Made by a program: the position numbers and the translations under genes. This document shows positions 35,124-44,241 of a stretch of DNA of 64,000 nt, piece after piece. The DNA is from Sphingobacterium tenebrionis. GTDB lineage: Bacteria; Bacteroidota; Bacteroidia; Sphingobacteriales; Sphingobacteriaceae. The stretch covers positions 1 to 64,000 of the forward strand of contig NZ_JAYLLN010000003.1 in the NCBI RefSeq assembly GCF_037126265.1, written 5' to 3'. Each line of letters starts with the position of its first letter. The first letter of the stretch is position 1. The notes under the pieces were generated by a model. The model did no database searches and was not told the DNA's origin. It was given only the letters and a program-made list of their open reading frames with translations.

Positions 35124-37526
35124 ATGAACGAAAATTTACCTACTAGTTCTTCAAGTTTAAGCGATCAAGATATTAATTTCAAGCAATTATTTGAACAATA
35201 CGCTTTTTATTGGAAATGGTTTATTGTTTCAATATTGATCTTTCTGATAGGTGCAATAATTTATTTGAGGTATGCGGATAATATATATAATATTACCGCA
35301 AAAATTTTATTACAAGATGAAAATAAGGCCACTGGTGAACTTTCCGGTTTATCAGAAATGTCTTCCTTGTCTGGATTAGGAAGTAGTACTCCTGCATTTG
35401 TTTCAGATCAAATTGATGTTTTAAAATCTCGTAGGATTTTTAGGAAAGTTGTTGAATTAAATCGCTTGAATTTTAATTATAAGATCAAAGGAAACGTTAA
35501 GTCTTCCGAAATGGTTGAATCTAATTCTCCTTTGAGGTTAGTGTTTCTAAACCCTCATGTATCAAAATTAGATTCTATATCCTATTCAGTAAATGTTAAT
35601 AAAAGAGAAGATGCCTTAACAATTGAAGATAAAGAAAGTGGAAAGCGGACGGTTAAAATAGGACAGAAATTTAATACAACTTTAGGTCAAGCAATGATAT
35701 TAGCTCAGAGTAATAAGAATTATTCTGGAGATCTGCAAATAACCTATACACCTGTTAATTCAGTAGTTGATCGATTATTAGGAGAGGTAAATATTTCACC
35801 TAATAAGGAGAAGCAATCCTATGTGGTGAATTTTTCCATGAATTCAGTTGATATTAACAAGGCAGTTATATTATTAAATTCTTTGATTGACCAATATAAT
35901 ATGGATGTAACTGAAGATAAAACACGAGTTTCTCGAGCTACTTCTGATTTTATCGATTCGAGGTTAGAATTAATATCAAGAGATTTAGCAAGTGCAGATT
36001 CTAAGGTCGCGGATTATAAGGATCAAAATAATATGGTCGATATGACATCCGAAGTACAGCTTTATATGCAAAATGCTTCTGAAAATGAAAGAAGATTAAT
36101 AGAATATCAAACTCAACTTCGCTTAGCTGATATGATGGGGGGGGCTGTAAAAACTAATTCAGGAAATTTGCTTCCATCAAATATTGGTTTGGATGATCCC
36201 ACTATACAATCTACTGTAAAAAGTTATAATGATTTAGTTTTGGAAAGGGATGATATGCTTAAATCCGCAACGCCTGATAACCCTATTGTTCAGAATTTAA
36301 ATAAGAGTATAACTGAATTAGGTTCAACACTCAATTCATCACTTTCTAATTATAGACAGGTATTACAGAGCAATGTTAATTCTTTGCAATCACAAAAGAA
36401 TAAATTTGAAGGAAAGATCAATCAAGTTCCTAATCAAGAACGTGGTTTTAAAGATATAACCCGCCAACAACAAATTGTAGAATCACTATATTTATTCTTA
36501 TTACAGAAGAGAGAAGAAACTGAAATAAAAGCTTCAGCTACACCAGCTATTTTAAAAGTTATTGATGAGGCTTATGGAGCAAAAACTCCTGTTTCTCCCA
36601 AAAAGGGGATTATTTTAGCCGGGGCTCTTATTGCTGGCTTACTTTTGCCTTTCATAATATTATACATTAAATTCCTTCTTGACAATAAAATTCATTCACG
36701 CAAAGACATTGAAGAGAAATTTAATTCACCAATCCTTGGAGAATTACCAAGTTCTGAGGATCCAATTGTAAAAGATAACGATAGATCCTCACTTGCTGAA
36801 GCTTTCCGGATCTTGAGAACTAACATAAGTTTTATGTTGGGGGCAAAAAAGGATTCTGCGGTTATCTTTGTTACTTCGACAACATCGGGTGAAGGTAAGT
36901 CATTTGTCTCTACAAACTTGTCGAGAATCTTGGCAATGTCTGGTAAGAGGGTTTTATTGATTGGTGCGGATATTCGTTCACCAAAAGTACTGGATTACCT
37001 AGGCTTATCACATTTACAGCATACCAACATCGGTATTACCCAATACCTGATCAATCCGGATATGCCAGTTGAAAATATCATTCTAAAAAAACCTGCACCT
37101 TACGATTTTGATATCATCTATTCAGGTTATATCGCTCCAAACCCTGCTGAGTTATTGATGAATGGTCATTTTAATGATGTGATTGAATATGGTCGTAAGA
37201 ACTATGATTACGTATTAGTGGATACTGCTCCGGTTAGTTTGGTAACAGATACCTTATTGATTGCTGATAATGCAGATTTAACTATCTATGTAGCTCGTGC
37301 GAATTATCTGGACAAACGTTTATTGAATGTTCCTAAGGAACTTTACGAAGATGGCAAGTTGAAGAACATGGCTGTTGTAATCAATGACGTTGACTTTGCA
37401 AGAGGATATGGTTATGGTTATGGATACGGTTATGGATATGGTTATATTGATTCGGACTCTGTATCCCTGAGGGCTAAATTGAAAAAAGAATTCAAGAAGC
37501 TCTTTAAGAAAAATAAAAAGAAATAA
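35124..37526 (+). CDS. wzc: Wzc-type tyrosine autokinase / chain-length regulator
   Basis: 800 residues from the ATG at 35124. There are two membrane helices (about 30-50 and 495-515) around a large periplasmic Wzz domain with coiled coils. The cytoplasmic BY-kinase domain has Walker A SGEGKSFVSTNLS, Walker A' VLLIGADIRSPK and Walker B VLVDTAPV. The tail has seven GY pairs and a lysine-rich end. It governs polymer length and export by cycles of tyrosine phosphorylation. Confidence 0.94.
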   Translation: MNENLPTSSSSLSDQDINFKQLFEQYAFYWKWFIVSILIFLIGAIIYLRYADNIYNITAKILLQDENKATGELSGLSEMSSLSGLGSSTPAFVSDQIDVLKSRRIFRKVVELNRLNFNYKIKGNVKSSEMVESNSPLRLVFLNPHVSKLDSISYSVNVNKREDALTIEDKESGKRTVKIGQKFNTTLGQAMILAQSNKNYSGDLQITYTPVNSVVDRLLGEVNISPNKEKQSYVVNFSMNSVDINKAVILLNSLIDQYNMDVTEDKTRVSRATSDFIDSRLELISRDLASADSKVADYKDQNNMVDMTSEVQLYMQNASENERRLIEYQTQLRLADMMGGAVKTNSGNLLPSNIGLDDPTIQSTVKSYNDLVLERDDMLKSATPDNPIVQNLNKSITELGSTLNSSLSNYRQVLQSNVNSLQSQKNKFEGKINQVPNQERGFKDITRQQQIVESLYLFLLQKREETEIKASATPAILKVIDEAYGAKTPVSPKKGIILAGALIAGLLLPFIILYIKFLLDNKIHSRKDIEEKFNSPILGELPSSEDPIVKDNDRSSLAEAFRILRTNISFMLGAKKDSAVIFVTSTTSGEGKSFVSTNLSRILAMSGKRVLLIGADIRSPKVLDYLGLSHLQHTNIGITQYLINPDMPVENIILKKPAPYDFDIIYSGYIAPNPAELLMNGHFNDVIEYGRKNYDYVLVDTAPVSLVTDTLLIADNADLTIYVARANYLDKRLLNVPKELYEDGKLKNMAVVINDVDFARGYGYGYGYGYGYGYIDSDSVSLRAKLKKEFKKLFKKNKKK
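37404..37445 (+). repeat. Six-base tandem repeat encoding the GY tail of Wzc
   Basis: Seven in-frame copies of GGNTAY (mostly GGTTAT or GGATAT) encode seven Gly-Tyr pairs, the tyrosine cluster of the autokinase. A 6-base repeat can gain or lose units without a frameshift, which would change the number of phosphorylation sites. Confidence 0.85.
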
Positions 37527-37551
37527 CGATAGATAATTAAGACTACCACTC

Positions 37552-37592
37552 AAAAAAATGTTCAGCTAATTTATTAGCAGGGCATTTTTTTT
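37552..37592 (+). terminator. Terminator of the polysaccharide operon
   Basis: GCTAAT and ATTAGC pair around a 2-base loop, extended outward past one A/A mismatch by further pairs, flanked by A7 on the left and T8 on the right. It lies 26 bases after the wzc stop codon, as expected of an intrinsic terminator; the A/T flanks could serve both strands. Confidence 0.8.
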
Positions 37593-37742
37593 CCTGGCGG
37601 ACCAAATGATTATGCCCCGGGACGTTTTAATGCCTATTATGAATCGGTAGAAGGAACCACACCTGGAACTTTCTATGGGGTAATGAATCGTCCGGATGAA
37701 TTTGTGAAAGCGAGGTATCAGTCCTATGAACTACATGATTGA
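37593..37742 (+). pseudogene. Orphan gene fragment (49 codons)
   Basis: An open frame without a start codon reads PGGPNDYAPGRFNAYYESVE and on through TPGTFYGVMNRPDEF to a TGA at 37740. The composition looks like real protein but the fragment starts abruptly in the terminator T tract and ends in the IS66 remnant. It is likely the leftover of a gene cut by rearrangement; family not recognised. Confidence 0.4.
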
Positions 37743-38243
37743 CTTTTCAATAATTTGCTTATAGTTCTGGGAATACAGCTCCTTTAGCTTTTTATGGTTT
37801 ATAGATGCTATGTTGAGGAGTGTGTATTTTAGCCATTGGAATGGATTTACCTCATGTTTCTTACAGATGGCAAAGAATGAATATATCATGGCCGATCGTT
37901 GGGCTGCTTCATGACTTCCTGCAAACAAGTAGTTCTTGCGTCCGAGTGCTACCGGGCGAATGGCATTCTCTACAAGGTTGTTGTCGATCTGCAGATTTCC
38001 ATCATTTAGGTAAGCCGAAAGGGCATCCCAACGTGCATAGGCATAGGCCATAGCTTTTCCGATCTGGCTTTTGGGTAAGGTTTTCTTGATCTCTTGGAAG
38101 ATCCATTTGCCCATTTTATTGATGATCTTCAGTGATTTTTCCAGGCGCCGTTCTTTTATCTGTTCAGCAGAAAGCTGTTCCTCTTTTGCCTCATGTTCTA
38201 TTTGGTAGAGTTCCTGTTGTATATTTCGGATCGATTTGTGCCA
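37734..38243 (-). pseudogene. IS66-family transposase remnant (C-terminal part)
   Basis: About 165 codons, read leftward. The C-terminal signature of IS66 TnpC is clear: DGNLQIDNNLVENAIRPVAL followed by GRKNYLFAGSHEAAQRS and SFFAICKKHEVNPFQWL. The upstream two thirds of the transposase, and the companion orfs, are missing. The frame closes with a stop just above 38243, where a different repeated sequence begins, so this copy cannot be functional. Confidence 0.85.
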
Positions 38244-38383
38244 TTATTAGTTTTTAAGAAACTTTTGGTTACATATTCTCTCTTTAAATTGATTTTACGG
38301 TTCGATTTGTGCCACGGTCCGTCAATCATCATCTATGTCCCTACTATCTAAACAACAATGGTTTACGGTTTGATTTGTGCCAC
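38232..38383 (+). repeat. Three direct copies of GATTTGTGCCA(C)
   Basis: CGATTTGTGCCA begins at 38232, and GATTTGTGCCAC recurs ending at 38315 and 38383; the last two copies share a longer context starting TTTACGGTT, with a 68-base period. Short direct repeats near an end are typical of IS21-family termini, so this may be the stub of such an element. That family assignment is inference. Confidence 0.5.
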
Positions 38384-38541
38384 TTTCTGAGATCAATAAA
38401 TTACCTTGTCGCCAAAAAAATCAGCGACACATAGTCACTTATGGTTGAAAGCATTCCCACATGCCGAATTGCTCAATGATGTAACCCTCCCGAAAAGTCG
38501 GACTGTTTGAAATGCGAAAATTCGTAACTTAGAACAGTACA

Positions 38542-38808
38542 ATGAAAAAAACAAGAATCAGCGAGAGTCAGATCGTTTCGGCGATCAAGCAACATGAATC
38601 AGGTAAATCCACTTCTGATATCTGCCGGGAGTTGGGTGTCCACCAAGCCACATTTTACAACTGGAAGAAGAAGTATTCCGGGATGGACAGCCAAGAGCTG
38701 CGACGTATGAAGGAACTTGAGGAAGAGAACCGCCGTCTCAAACAGATGTATGCGGACCTTGCCCTGGACCATAAGATTCTCAAGGACGTACTATCAAAAA
38801 AGTTCTGA
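38542..38808 (+). CDS. IS3-family OrfA (HTH protein)
   Basis: 88 residues. An HTH_Tnp_1 domain (ISESQIVSAIKQHESGKST, ICRELGVHQATFYNWKKKY) is followed by a leucine-zipper-like coiled coil (LRRMKELEEENRRLKQMYAD). This is the IS51/IS407-like build. The end contains the slippery sequence A-AAA-AAG (38796-38802) for -1 frameshifting into orfB. Confidence 0.9.
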   Translation: MKKTRISESQIVSAIKQHESGKSTSDICRELGVHQATFYNWKKKYSGMDSQELRRMKELEEENRRLKQMYADLALDHKILKDVLSKKF

Positions 38809-39530
38809 GGCCCTGCCAGAAGAAGGATGACAGCGAAACGATAGCGAAGCTCCGAGAGCTGGCCGATCGGTATCCAACCGAAGGACAGGACCTTTACTAT
38901 TCACGGATCCGACATGAGGGACTGAAGTGGAATTACAAACGAATACGCAGGGTGTACCAACTCTTGGGGATGAATCGTCGCAGAAAGACCAGAAGACGAC
39001 TTCCAACCCGGGTAAAGCAACCATTGTCGATTCCAGATAAGCCGCTAAAAACATGGTCTTTGGACTTCATGAGCGATGTACTAACCAATTAGCGCAAGTT
39101 CAGGACACTGAATATCATTGATGACTTTAATAGGCGGGCCATCGCTATTGAGGTTGCACATAGTATGCCAGCAAGCAAAGTAACCTATCTATTGGAACGC
39201 ATCATAAAAGAGCAGGGAAAGCCTTCACGTTTCCGTACGGATAACGGCCCGGAATTTATCAGCAGGGAATTTCGAGAATGGTGTGCTGACAAAGAAATAG
39301 AGATACAGTATATCCAACCAGGCAGGCCTATGCAAAATGCCTACATTGAACGTTTCAACCGCACCTTTCGTGAAAGTATCCTAGATGCCTACCTCTTTGA
39401 AGATACTCTGCAAGTACAGATACTCGCAGAAGAGTGGTTACAGGATTACAACTACAAAAGACCACATGAATCACTGGGAGGAAAAACACCAATGGAATAC
39501 GATGCCCTGCCGGCGGCATGTTATCAATAG
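38802..39530 (+). pseudogene. IS3-family OrfB transposase with in-frame stop
   Basis: In the -1 frame after the slippery site the integrase-type transposase reads on: HTH_21 region, WSLDFMSDVLTN, then a TAG at 39090-39092, then RKFRTLNIIDDFNRR through the rve domain with FRTDNGPEF and ERFNRTFRE (DDE residues) to a TAG at 39528. Everything but the one nonsense codon is intact, so the inactivation is recent. The part after 39165 has an ATG but lacks the first catalytic Asp. Confidence 0.88.
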
Positions 39531-40214
39531 GTCAACTTTAAAAAAGATTGACCTATTGATAACAACTATATTTATATTTGAAAACTCGCCTGGATGCCAG
39601 TCCGAAAATAGGGAGGGTTACATGATAATCCAGCCATTCGTATCATGCCTGATGGTAAATGTTTTATTTATGGAACTCCATGGAGCGGGAAGACCGCCTG
39701 TTATAAAGCGATGAGAGTGGAACTGGCCGGTATTGTTCGATTGCATCAGTTTAAGGAAAATCGTTTTGAACACTTAGAGGGGATGAAAGCTTTCTTAGCG
39801 TTGCTCCCCAGCTGCACCGGTATTCGCTGGCATAGCGAATTGTTCCGAAGGATGAACGACATCGTTGAAGGAATTGTTAATAATGTTCCAATTGGTTTTT
39901 TACGATGCTTAACAAATGTTGATGCTGCAACCGTTTGCAGAAAAGGATTTTTATTGAATAGGTAAAATCATGTTGTTAATTTCATATTATTTTTTTCTGT
40001 AAATTAAGTTTTCTATATGCTTAGGCATATTTTATTGTATTTTTGTTCGGGCATTTACCTGTTTAGAGATATTAACCATATCATACTAATTAAAAGCATA
40101 AAACATATAACATGGTTAATGGCATCAACTTTGCATGTTTATTATAAACATTCCTGAAACTAAACTTGGTTCCGCACGTTTGCTATAATATTAATAAGCT
40201 CGAATTAGAATAAA

Positions 40215-42140
40215 ATGAATTTAACAGGTTATAATAAATATTTCCGAAAGGATAGCCCTCGATGGGTTATTTTGATGATTGATATATTGATGGTAATATT
40301 TTGTTATTACCTGTCAAATTTTGTAATCACGAGTTTTAGTGGCAAATTCTCCATCGAATTAATGGTGAAAAAATCCATAATAGTCACCATTGTGTATTAC
40401 TTCTCCTTCCTGTATTTCAAAACCTATAGAGGGATTATCCGTCAAACCGGATTTCGAGATGCTTGGTCTATATTTAAGGCGGTAGCAGTGGCTTGGTTGG
40501 CTTTGATGTTGATCGCCTTTTTTATTCGAGGAAATTTTGAAGATACGGACGTCATAGGTCAATATTTTAGGCTTTCCTATGCCGTTTTATTTACCCACGC
40601 TTTCTTTACCACCGTTTGTTTGGTAGCTGCGCGCGTACTCTACAAAAACATTTACGAGATGTTCTTTTTCGGTGGAAGACAGGTGGAACGCGTATTAATT
40701 TTTGGCGCCGGTAATATGGGAACAACTACTTTGAATCTTCTACGAAATGATGTGAGAAAGAAAGTTAAAGTAGTGGCCTTTGCCGATGATAACCCGAGCC
40801 GTATTGGAAAGTTAATCAATGGCTATAAAATATTAGACCAAAAGGAACTCAATGCAGAATATGTGCGTGGATTGAAGATCGACAGCATCATCATTGCATT
40901 GGATGATAATAATAAAGACAGGTTGTCCCGCATATCCTCTTTAATTGAACCCCTACCGGTAAAATTGAAGATCATGCCTACCTCCGCCAAAATGTTGAGC
41001 GGAAAGGTGGCAACAAGACAACTACGCACCTTAAAAATCGATGATCTATTAGGTAGGGAGGCGATAAAACTCGAAAACCCGGTAATCCACGAGATGTTCC
41101 GCGAAAAGATCATCCTGGTTACCGGTGGTGCAGGTTCCATTGGATCGGAATTGGTCCGTCAGATCGGATTCACCGATTTCGATAAACTGATCGTTATTGA
41201 TCAGGCGGAATCAGCGCTATATGATATTCAGCAGGAGTTAAAAAGCAATTGCCATAAGGACGTGTTATTTATGGTAGGAAACGTAAGAGATAGACAGTTC
41301 ATGGACTCTGTTTTTGAGCAGTTCCTTCCGCAGATTGTATTCCATGCAGCAGCCTACAAGCATGTACCGTTGATGGAGCAGAATCCGTACGAATCAATCT
41401 TGACCAACGTATGGGGTTCTAAAAACTTGGCCGATATGGCCGATAAATACGGTGTTAAAAAATTCGTGATGGTTTCTACCGATAAGGCGGTGAATCCGAC
41501 CAACGTAATGGGAGCCACCAAACGTGCTGCCGAGATCTATGTTTCTGGATTGAGCAGACGCAGCAAAACCAATTTCATCGTCACCCGTTTTGGAAATGTG
41601 TTGGGTTCCAATGGTTCCGTTATTCCATTGTTCGAGAAGCAATTGAAAAAGGGCGGTCCATTGACCGTGACCCATCAGGATATTACGCGGTACTTCATGA
41701 CCATCCCTGAAGCCTGTCAATTGGTACAGGAAGCGGCCGTGATGGGTAAAGGTGGGGAGATCTATGTGTTCGATATGGGGCAACCAGTTAAGATCATGGA
41801 TCTGGCTATCCGTATGATCCGATTGAAAGGTTTCAATTATCCAGAGGATATCGGTATCGAAGTTACGGGTTTGCGTCCAGGCGAAAAGATTTACGAAGAA
41901 TTGCTTGCCGATAATGAGAATACGACCAAAACACACCATGAAAAGATCATGATTGCAAGGGTCAATACAGATGATCTCGAGATGAAACAGTCTAAGATCG
42001 AGCATTTATGTGGAATTGTGGTAAAACAGAGTGGAGACCATAACCCGATGTTATTGGTCGAGCTATTGAAGGAAATCGTTCCAGAATACATCTCCAAGAA
42101 CTCCATATTCGCAAAACTGGATAAAAAAGAAATTGCATAG
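40215..42140 (+). CDS. UDP-GlcNAc 4,6-dehydratase, FlaA1/PglF/WbpM type
   Basis: 641 residues. Four N-terminal membrane helices (to about 135) precede a first Rossmann domain (FGAGNMGTTTLNLL) and the catalytic SDR domain (VTGGAGSIGSELV, from about 301). The active site has MGATK (Met432, Lys436), with Met in place of Tyr as usual for this subfamily. It makes the UDP-4-keto-6-deoxy sugar needed by the PglE-like aminotransferase at 33147 and so belongs to the polysaccharide pathway despite being cut off by the mobile-DNA patch. The 249 bases before it hold no gene. Confidence 0.93.
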   Translation: MNLTGYNKYFRKDSPRWVILMIDILMVIFCYYLSNFVITSFSGKFSIELMVKKSIIVTIVYYFSFLYFKTYRGIIRQTGFRDAWSIFKAVAVAWLALMLIAFFIRGNFEDTDVIGQYFRLSYAVLFTHAFFTTVCLVAARVLYKNIYEMFFFGGRQVERVLIFGAGNMGTTTLNLLRNDVRKKVKVVAFADDNPSRIGKLINGYKILDQKELNAEYVRGLKIDSIIIALDDNNKDRLSRISSLIEPLPVKLKIMPTSAKMLSGKVATRQLRTLKIDDLLGREAIKLENPVIHEMFREKIILVTGGAGSIGSELVRQIGFTDFDKLIVIDQAESALYDIQQELKSNCHKDVLFMVGNVRDRQFMDSVFEQFLPQIVFHAAAYKHVPLMEQNPYESILTNVWGSKNLADMADKYGVKKFVMVSTDKAVNPTNVMGATKRAAEIYVSGLSRRSKTNFIVTRFGNVLGSNGSVIPLFEKQLKKGGPLTVTHQDITRYFMTIPEACQLVQEAAVMGKGGEIYVFDMGQPVKIMDLAIRMIRLKGFNYPEDIGIEVTGLRPGEKIYEELLADNENTTKTHHEKIMIARVNTDDLEMKQSKIEHLCGIVVKQSGDHNPMLLVELLKEIVPEYISKNSIFAKLDKKEIA

Positions 42141-42160
42141 TTTTTAACTATTTTTTAAGG

Positions 42161-42200
42161 AAAAGGTTGTCTGCATAGTAAAGACAACCTTTTTATTTTT
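42161..42200 (+). terminator. Strong intrinsic terminator
   Basis: AAAAGGTTGTCT (42161-42172) pairs perfectly with AGACAACCTTTT (42182-42193) around a 9-base loop and is followed by more T. It is 20 bases after the dehydratase gene and ends that transcript. Confidence 0.92.
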
Positions 42201-42203
42201 CCC

Positions 42204-42211
42204 TATATTTG
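42204..42211 (+). promoter_or_regulatory. -7 box of the dnaG promoter
   Basis: TATATTTG matches the Bacteroidota -7 consensus TAnnTTTG and lies directly after the terminator, 19 bases before the TTG start of dnaG. No clear -33 TTTG is present at the expected distance, only a T-rich stretch. Confidence 0.5.
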
Positions 42212-42229
42212 TGAGAAAGGATATTAGCT

Positions 42230-44224
42230 TTGATTACTAAAGAAACGATTGATAAGGTACTGGATGCGGCTCGTATAGAAGAGGTGGTGGGTGATTTCGT
42301 GGATCTGAAAAAGAGAGGAACTTCCCTGATCGGGAATTGTCCCTTCCACAACGAGAAAACGCCTTCCTTTCATGTTTCTGTTTCCAAAGGTATCTATAAA
42401 TGCTTCGGATGTGGAGCGGGAGGCGACTCCCTCAAATTCATCATGGCGCATGAGAAATACCCTTATCCTGAGGCCATTCGATACCTCGCCAATCGCTATA
42501 ATATTCCCATTGAAGAAGTAGAACGATCGCCGGCGCAGATTGCTGCGCAGGATAAACGCGAAAGCCTTTATGTCACCAATCAATGGGCAAATAAGTTCTT
42601 CCGCGAACAACTCTGGGATTCTGATCTTGGTCGTTCCATTGGTCTATCCTATTTTAAGGAACGCGGATACCGTGAAGACATCATCAAGAAATTTGAGTTG
42701 GGTTATTCCCCTGATGCCTGGACCAGCTTGGTCGACAAGGCGCAGGAGGAAGGATACAGCAAGGAATTCCTCATCGAACTGGGACTGGCCGTAGAAAGGG
42801 ATGATAAATCGCTCTACGACAGATTCCGGGGAAGGGTACTCTTCCCGATCCATAACCTAACCGGTCGTGTATTGGGATTCGGCGGTAGGACCCTAAAAAC
42901 GGATAAGACCGTTCCGAAATATGTGAACTCTCCGGAATCGGAAATCTATCATAAATCGAATATACTTTATGGTCTCCACCTGGCAAAAAAAGCAATTATG
43001 GACAACGATGTCTGTTATTTGGTGGAAGGCTATGCCGATGTCCTTTCCTGCCATCAGGCTGGGGTAGAAAATGTCGTATCCTCTTCGGGAACCTCCTTGA
43101 CGACTGGACAGATCAAATTGATTTCCCGCTATAGCAAGAATGTGGTCATCCTCTATGACGGGGATGCGGCAGGAATCAAGGCTTCCTTGCGAGGAACGGA
43201 TATGTTGTTGGAGGAAGGCTTGAATGTAAAGGTTTTGTTGTTCCCGGATGGCAATGACCCCGATTCGTATATAAAGACCTTCGGCGCCAGTGCATTCAAG
43301 GAATACCTGAGCAAACATAAGGAAGATTTTGTTTTCTATAAAACGAATATATTATTGAAGGATACCGGTGGGGATCCGATCAAGCGTGCAGAAGTGATCC
43401 GGGAAGTGGTGCAGAGTATCGCTTTGATTCCCGATGAGATCAAGGTGTCTGTCTATCTGAAACAATGTAGTACCTTGTTGGATATCGAGGAAAGGGTATT
43501 GTTGAGCGAACTCAATAAGATTCGGATCGATACAGCGAAGGCAAAGGATAGGAAGGAGGCTAATCAGGCCGCTAACCAAGCTGCCGCAGCTTCAGCCCCT
43601 GATCTGGATGAATTTATTCCGGCAGAAATGTTGGCGGCCATGCAGGCAGAAGGAATCGCTTTACCGGAAGTTTCAAAACCGAAGGTTATTTCTTCCGAGC
43701 TCCTCATGGAAAGGGAATTTGTTCGCGTACTGTTGAATTATGGTCGGGAACTGGTTACCTGGGAAGGCAATGGCGATGTGCCGGTTGCACCATTTCTGTT
43801 GGCAAGTCTGAGTGATGTGGAGCTAGTGGATCCAGCCTGTAAGCTCATTGTCGAAGAATTTAAAAAACAAGCGGAAAAATACCAGGTGCCTGAAGCGAAG
43901 TTTTTCTTCGCCCATGAAAATGTGGAAGTATCTGCCTTGGCTGTGGATTCCTTGGCCAATAGGTACGATATTTCACCGAATTGGAATGATGATAAGCGCA
44001 AGATTTTTGTGCCTGAGGAGAAAGATCAACTAAAAGATTTGGTGAATCAGTTGATTTTCCGGTTGAAAAAGAATAAAATTGAACAGCAAATTCATCAGAT
44101 TCGGGAAGAATTGAAAACGGTGCAGGATGCTGACGAGATATCCATGCTGTTGACAAAATACCAGATGCTGAAGGAAGGAGAGAAATTGTTGGGGAGCTTA
44201 CTGGGGAATACGGTGGTTAAATAA
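42230..44224 (+). CDS. dnaG: DNA primase
   Basis: 664 residues, starting at TTG. The CHC2 zinc finger is complete (Cys37, His40, Cys58, Cys61). The TOPRIM domain has VEGYADVLSC and LYDGDAAG. The C-terminal helicase-interaction region from about 430 is longer and less conserved, as usual in Bacteroidota. It synthesises RNA primers at the fork. There is only a 17-base gap to the yraN-like gene. Confidence 0.96.
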   Translation: MITKETIDKVLDAARIEEVVGDFVDLKKRGTSLIGNCPFHNEKTPSFHVSVSKGIYKCFGCGAGGDSLKFIMAHEKYPYPEAIRYLANRYNIPIEEVERSPAQIAAQDKRESLYVTNQWANKFFREQLWDSDLGRSIGLSYFKERGYREDIIKKFELGYSPDAWTSLVDKAQEEGYSKEFLIELGLAVERDDKSLYDRFRGRVLFPIHNLTGRVLGFGGRTLKTDKTVPKYVNSPESEIYHKSNILYGLHLAKKAIMDNDVCYLVEGYADVLSCHQAGVENVVSSSGTSLTTGQIKLISRYSKNVVILYDGDAAGIKASLRGTDMLLEEGLNVKVLLFPDGNDPDSYIKTFGASAFKEYLSKHKEDFVFYKTNILLKDTGGDPIKRAEVIREVVQSIALIPDEIKVSVYLKQCSTLLDIEERVLLSELNKIRIDTAKAKDRKEANQAANQAAAASAPDLDEFIPAEMLAAMQAEGIALPEVSKPKVISSELLMEREFVRVLLNYGRELVTWEGNGDVPVAPFLLASLSDVELVDPACKLIVEEFKKQAEKYQVPEAKFFFAHENVEVSALAVDSLANRYDISPNWNDDKRKIFVPEEKDQLKDLVNQLIFRLKKNKIEQQIHQIREELKTVQDADEISMLLTKYQMLKEGEKLLGSLLGNTVVK

Positions 44225-44241
44225 TTTCTGGAGGATATGAC

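Larger units (their letters stand above)
38480..39622 (+). mobile_element. IS3-family insertion sequence (1143 bp)
   Basis: The ends are inverted: TGTAACCCTCCC at 38480-38491 and GGGAGGGTTACA at 39611-39622, with homology extending inward (GTCGGAC versus GTCCGA). A 3-base direct repeat TGA flanks the element (38477-38479 and 39623-39625), the usual IS3-family target duplication. It carries orfA and a -1 shifted orfB; orfB has a nonsense codon, so this copy is probably immobile by itself. Confidence 0.9.
38400..39965 (+). pseudogene. HPr-kinase/PEPCK-like kinase gene, split by an IS
   Basis: Removing the IS (38480-39622) and one copy of the 3-base duplication joins an upstream frame (ending HLWLKAFPHAELL) with a downstream frame (NDNPAIRIMPDGKCFIYG, then TPWSGKT, a P-loop). 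The join gives one open frame of about 140 codons to a TAA at 39963. The upstream edge meets an in-frame TAA at 38397, so the gene had already lost its N terminus. Kinases of this kind occur in lasso-peptide and related peptide clusters. It is clearly inactive. Confidence 0.75.

Noticed and set aside
39165..39530. Separate 121-residue transposase gene
   Set aside because: It is the second half of orfB after the TAG at 39090, in the same frame, and not an independent gene.
40170..40200. TATAAT-like sequence before the 4,6-dehydratase gene
   Set aside because: The organism's promoters follow TTTG/TAnnTTTG, and the nearest TTGGTT is only 12 bases away, too close for a sigma-70 pair.
41394..42005. 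203-residue frame on the minus strand opposite the 4,6-dehydratase
   Set aside because: It covers the conserved catalytic end of the dehydratase; the sequence has no recognisable domain.
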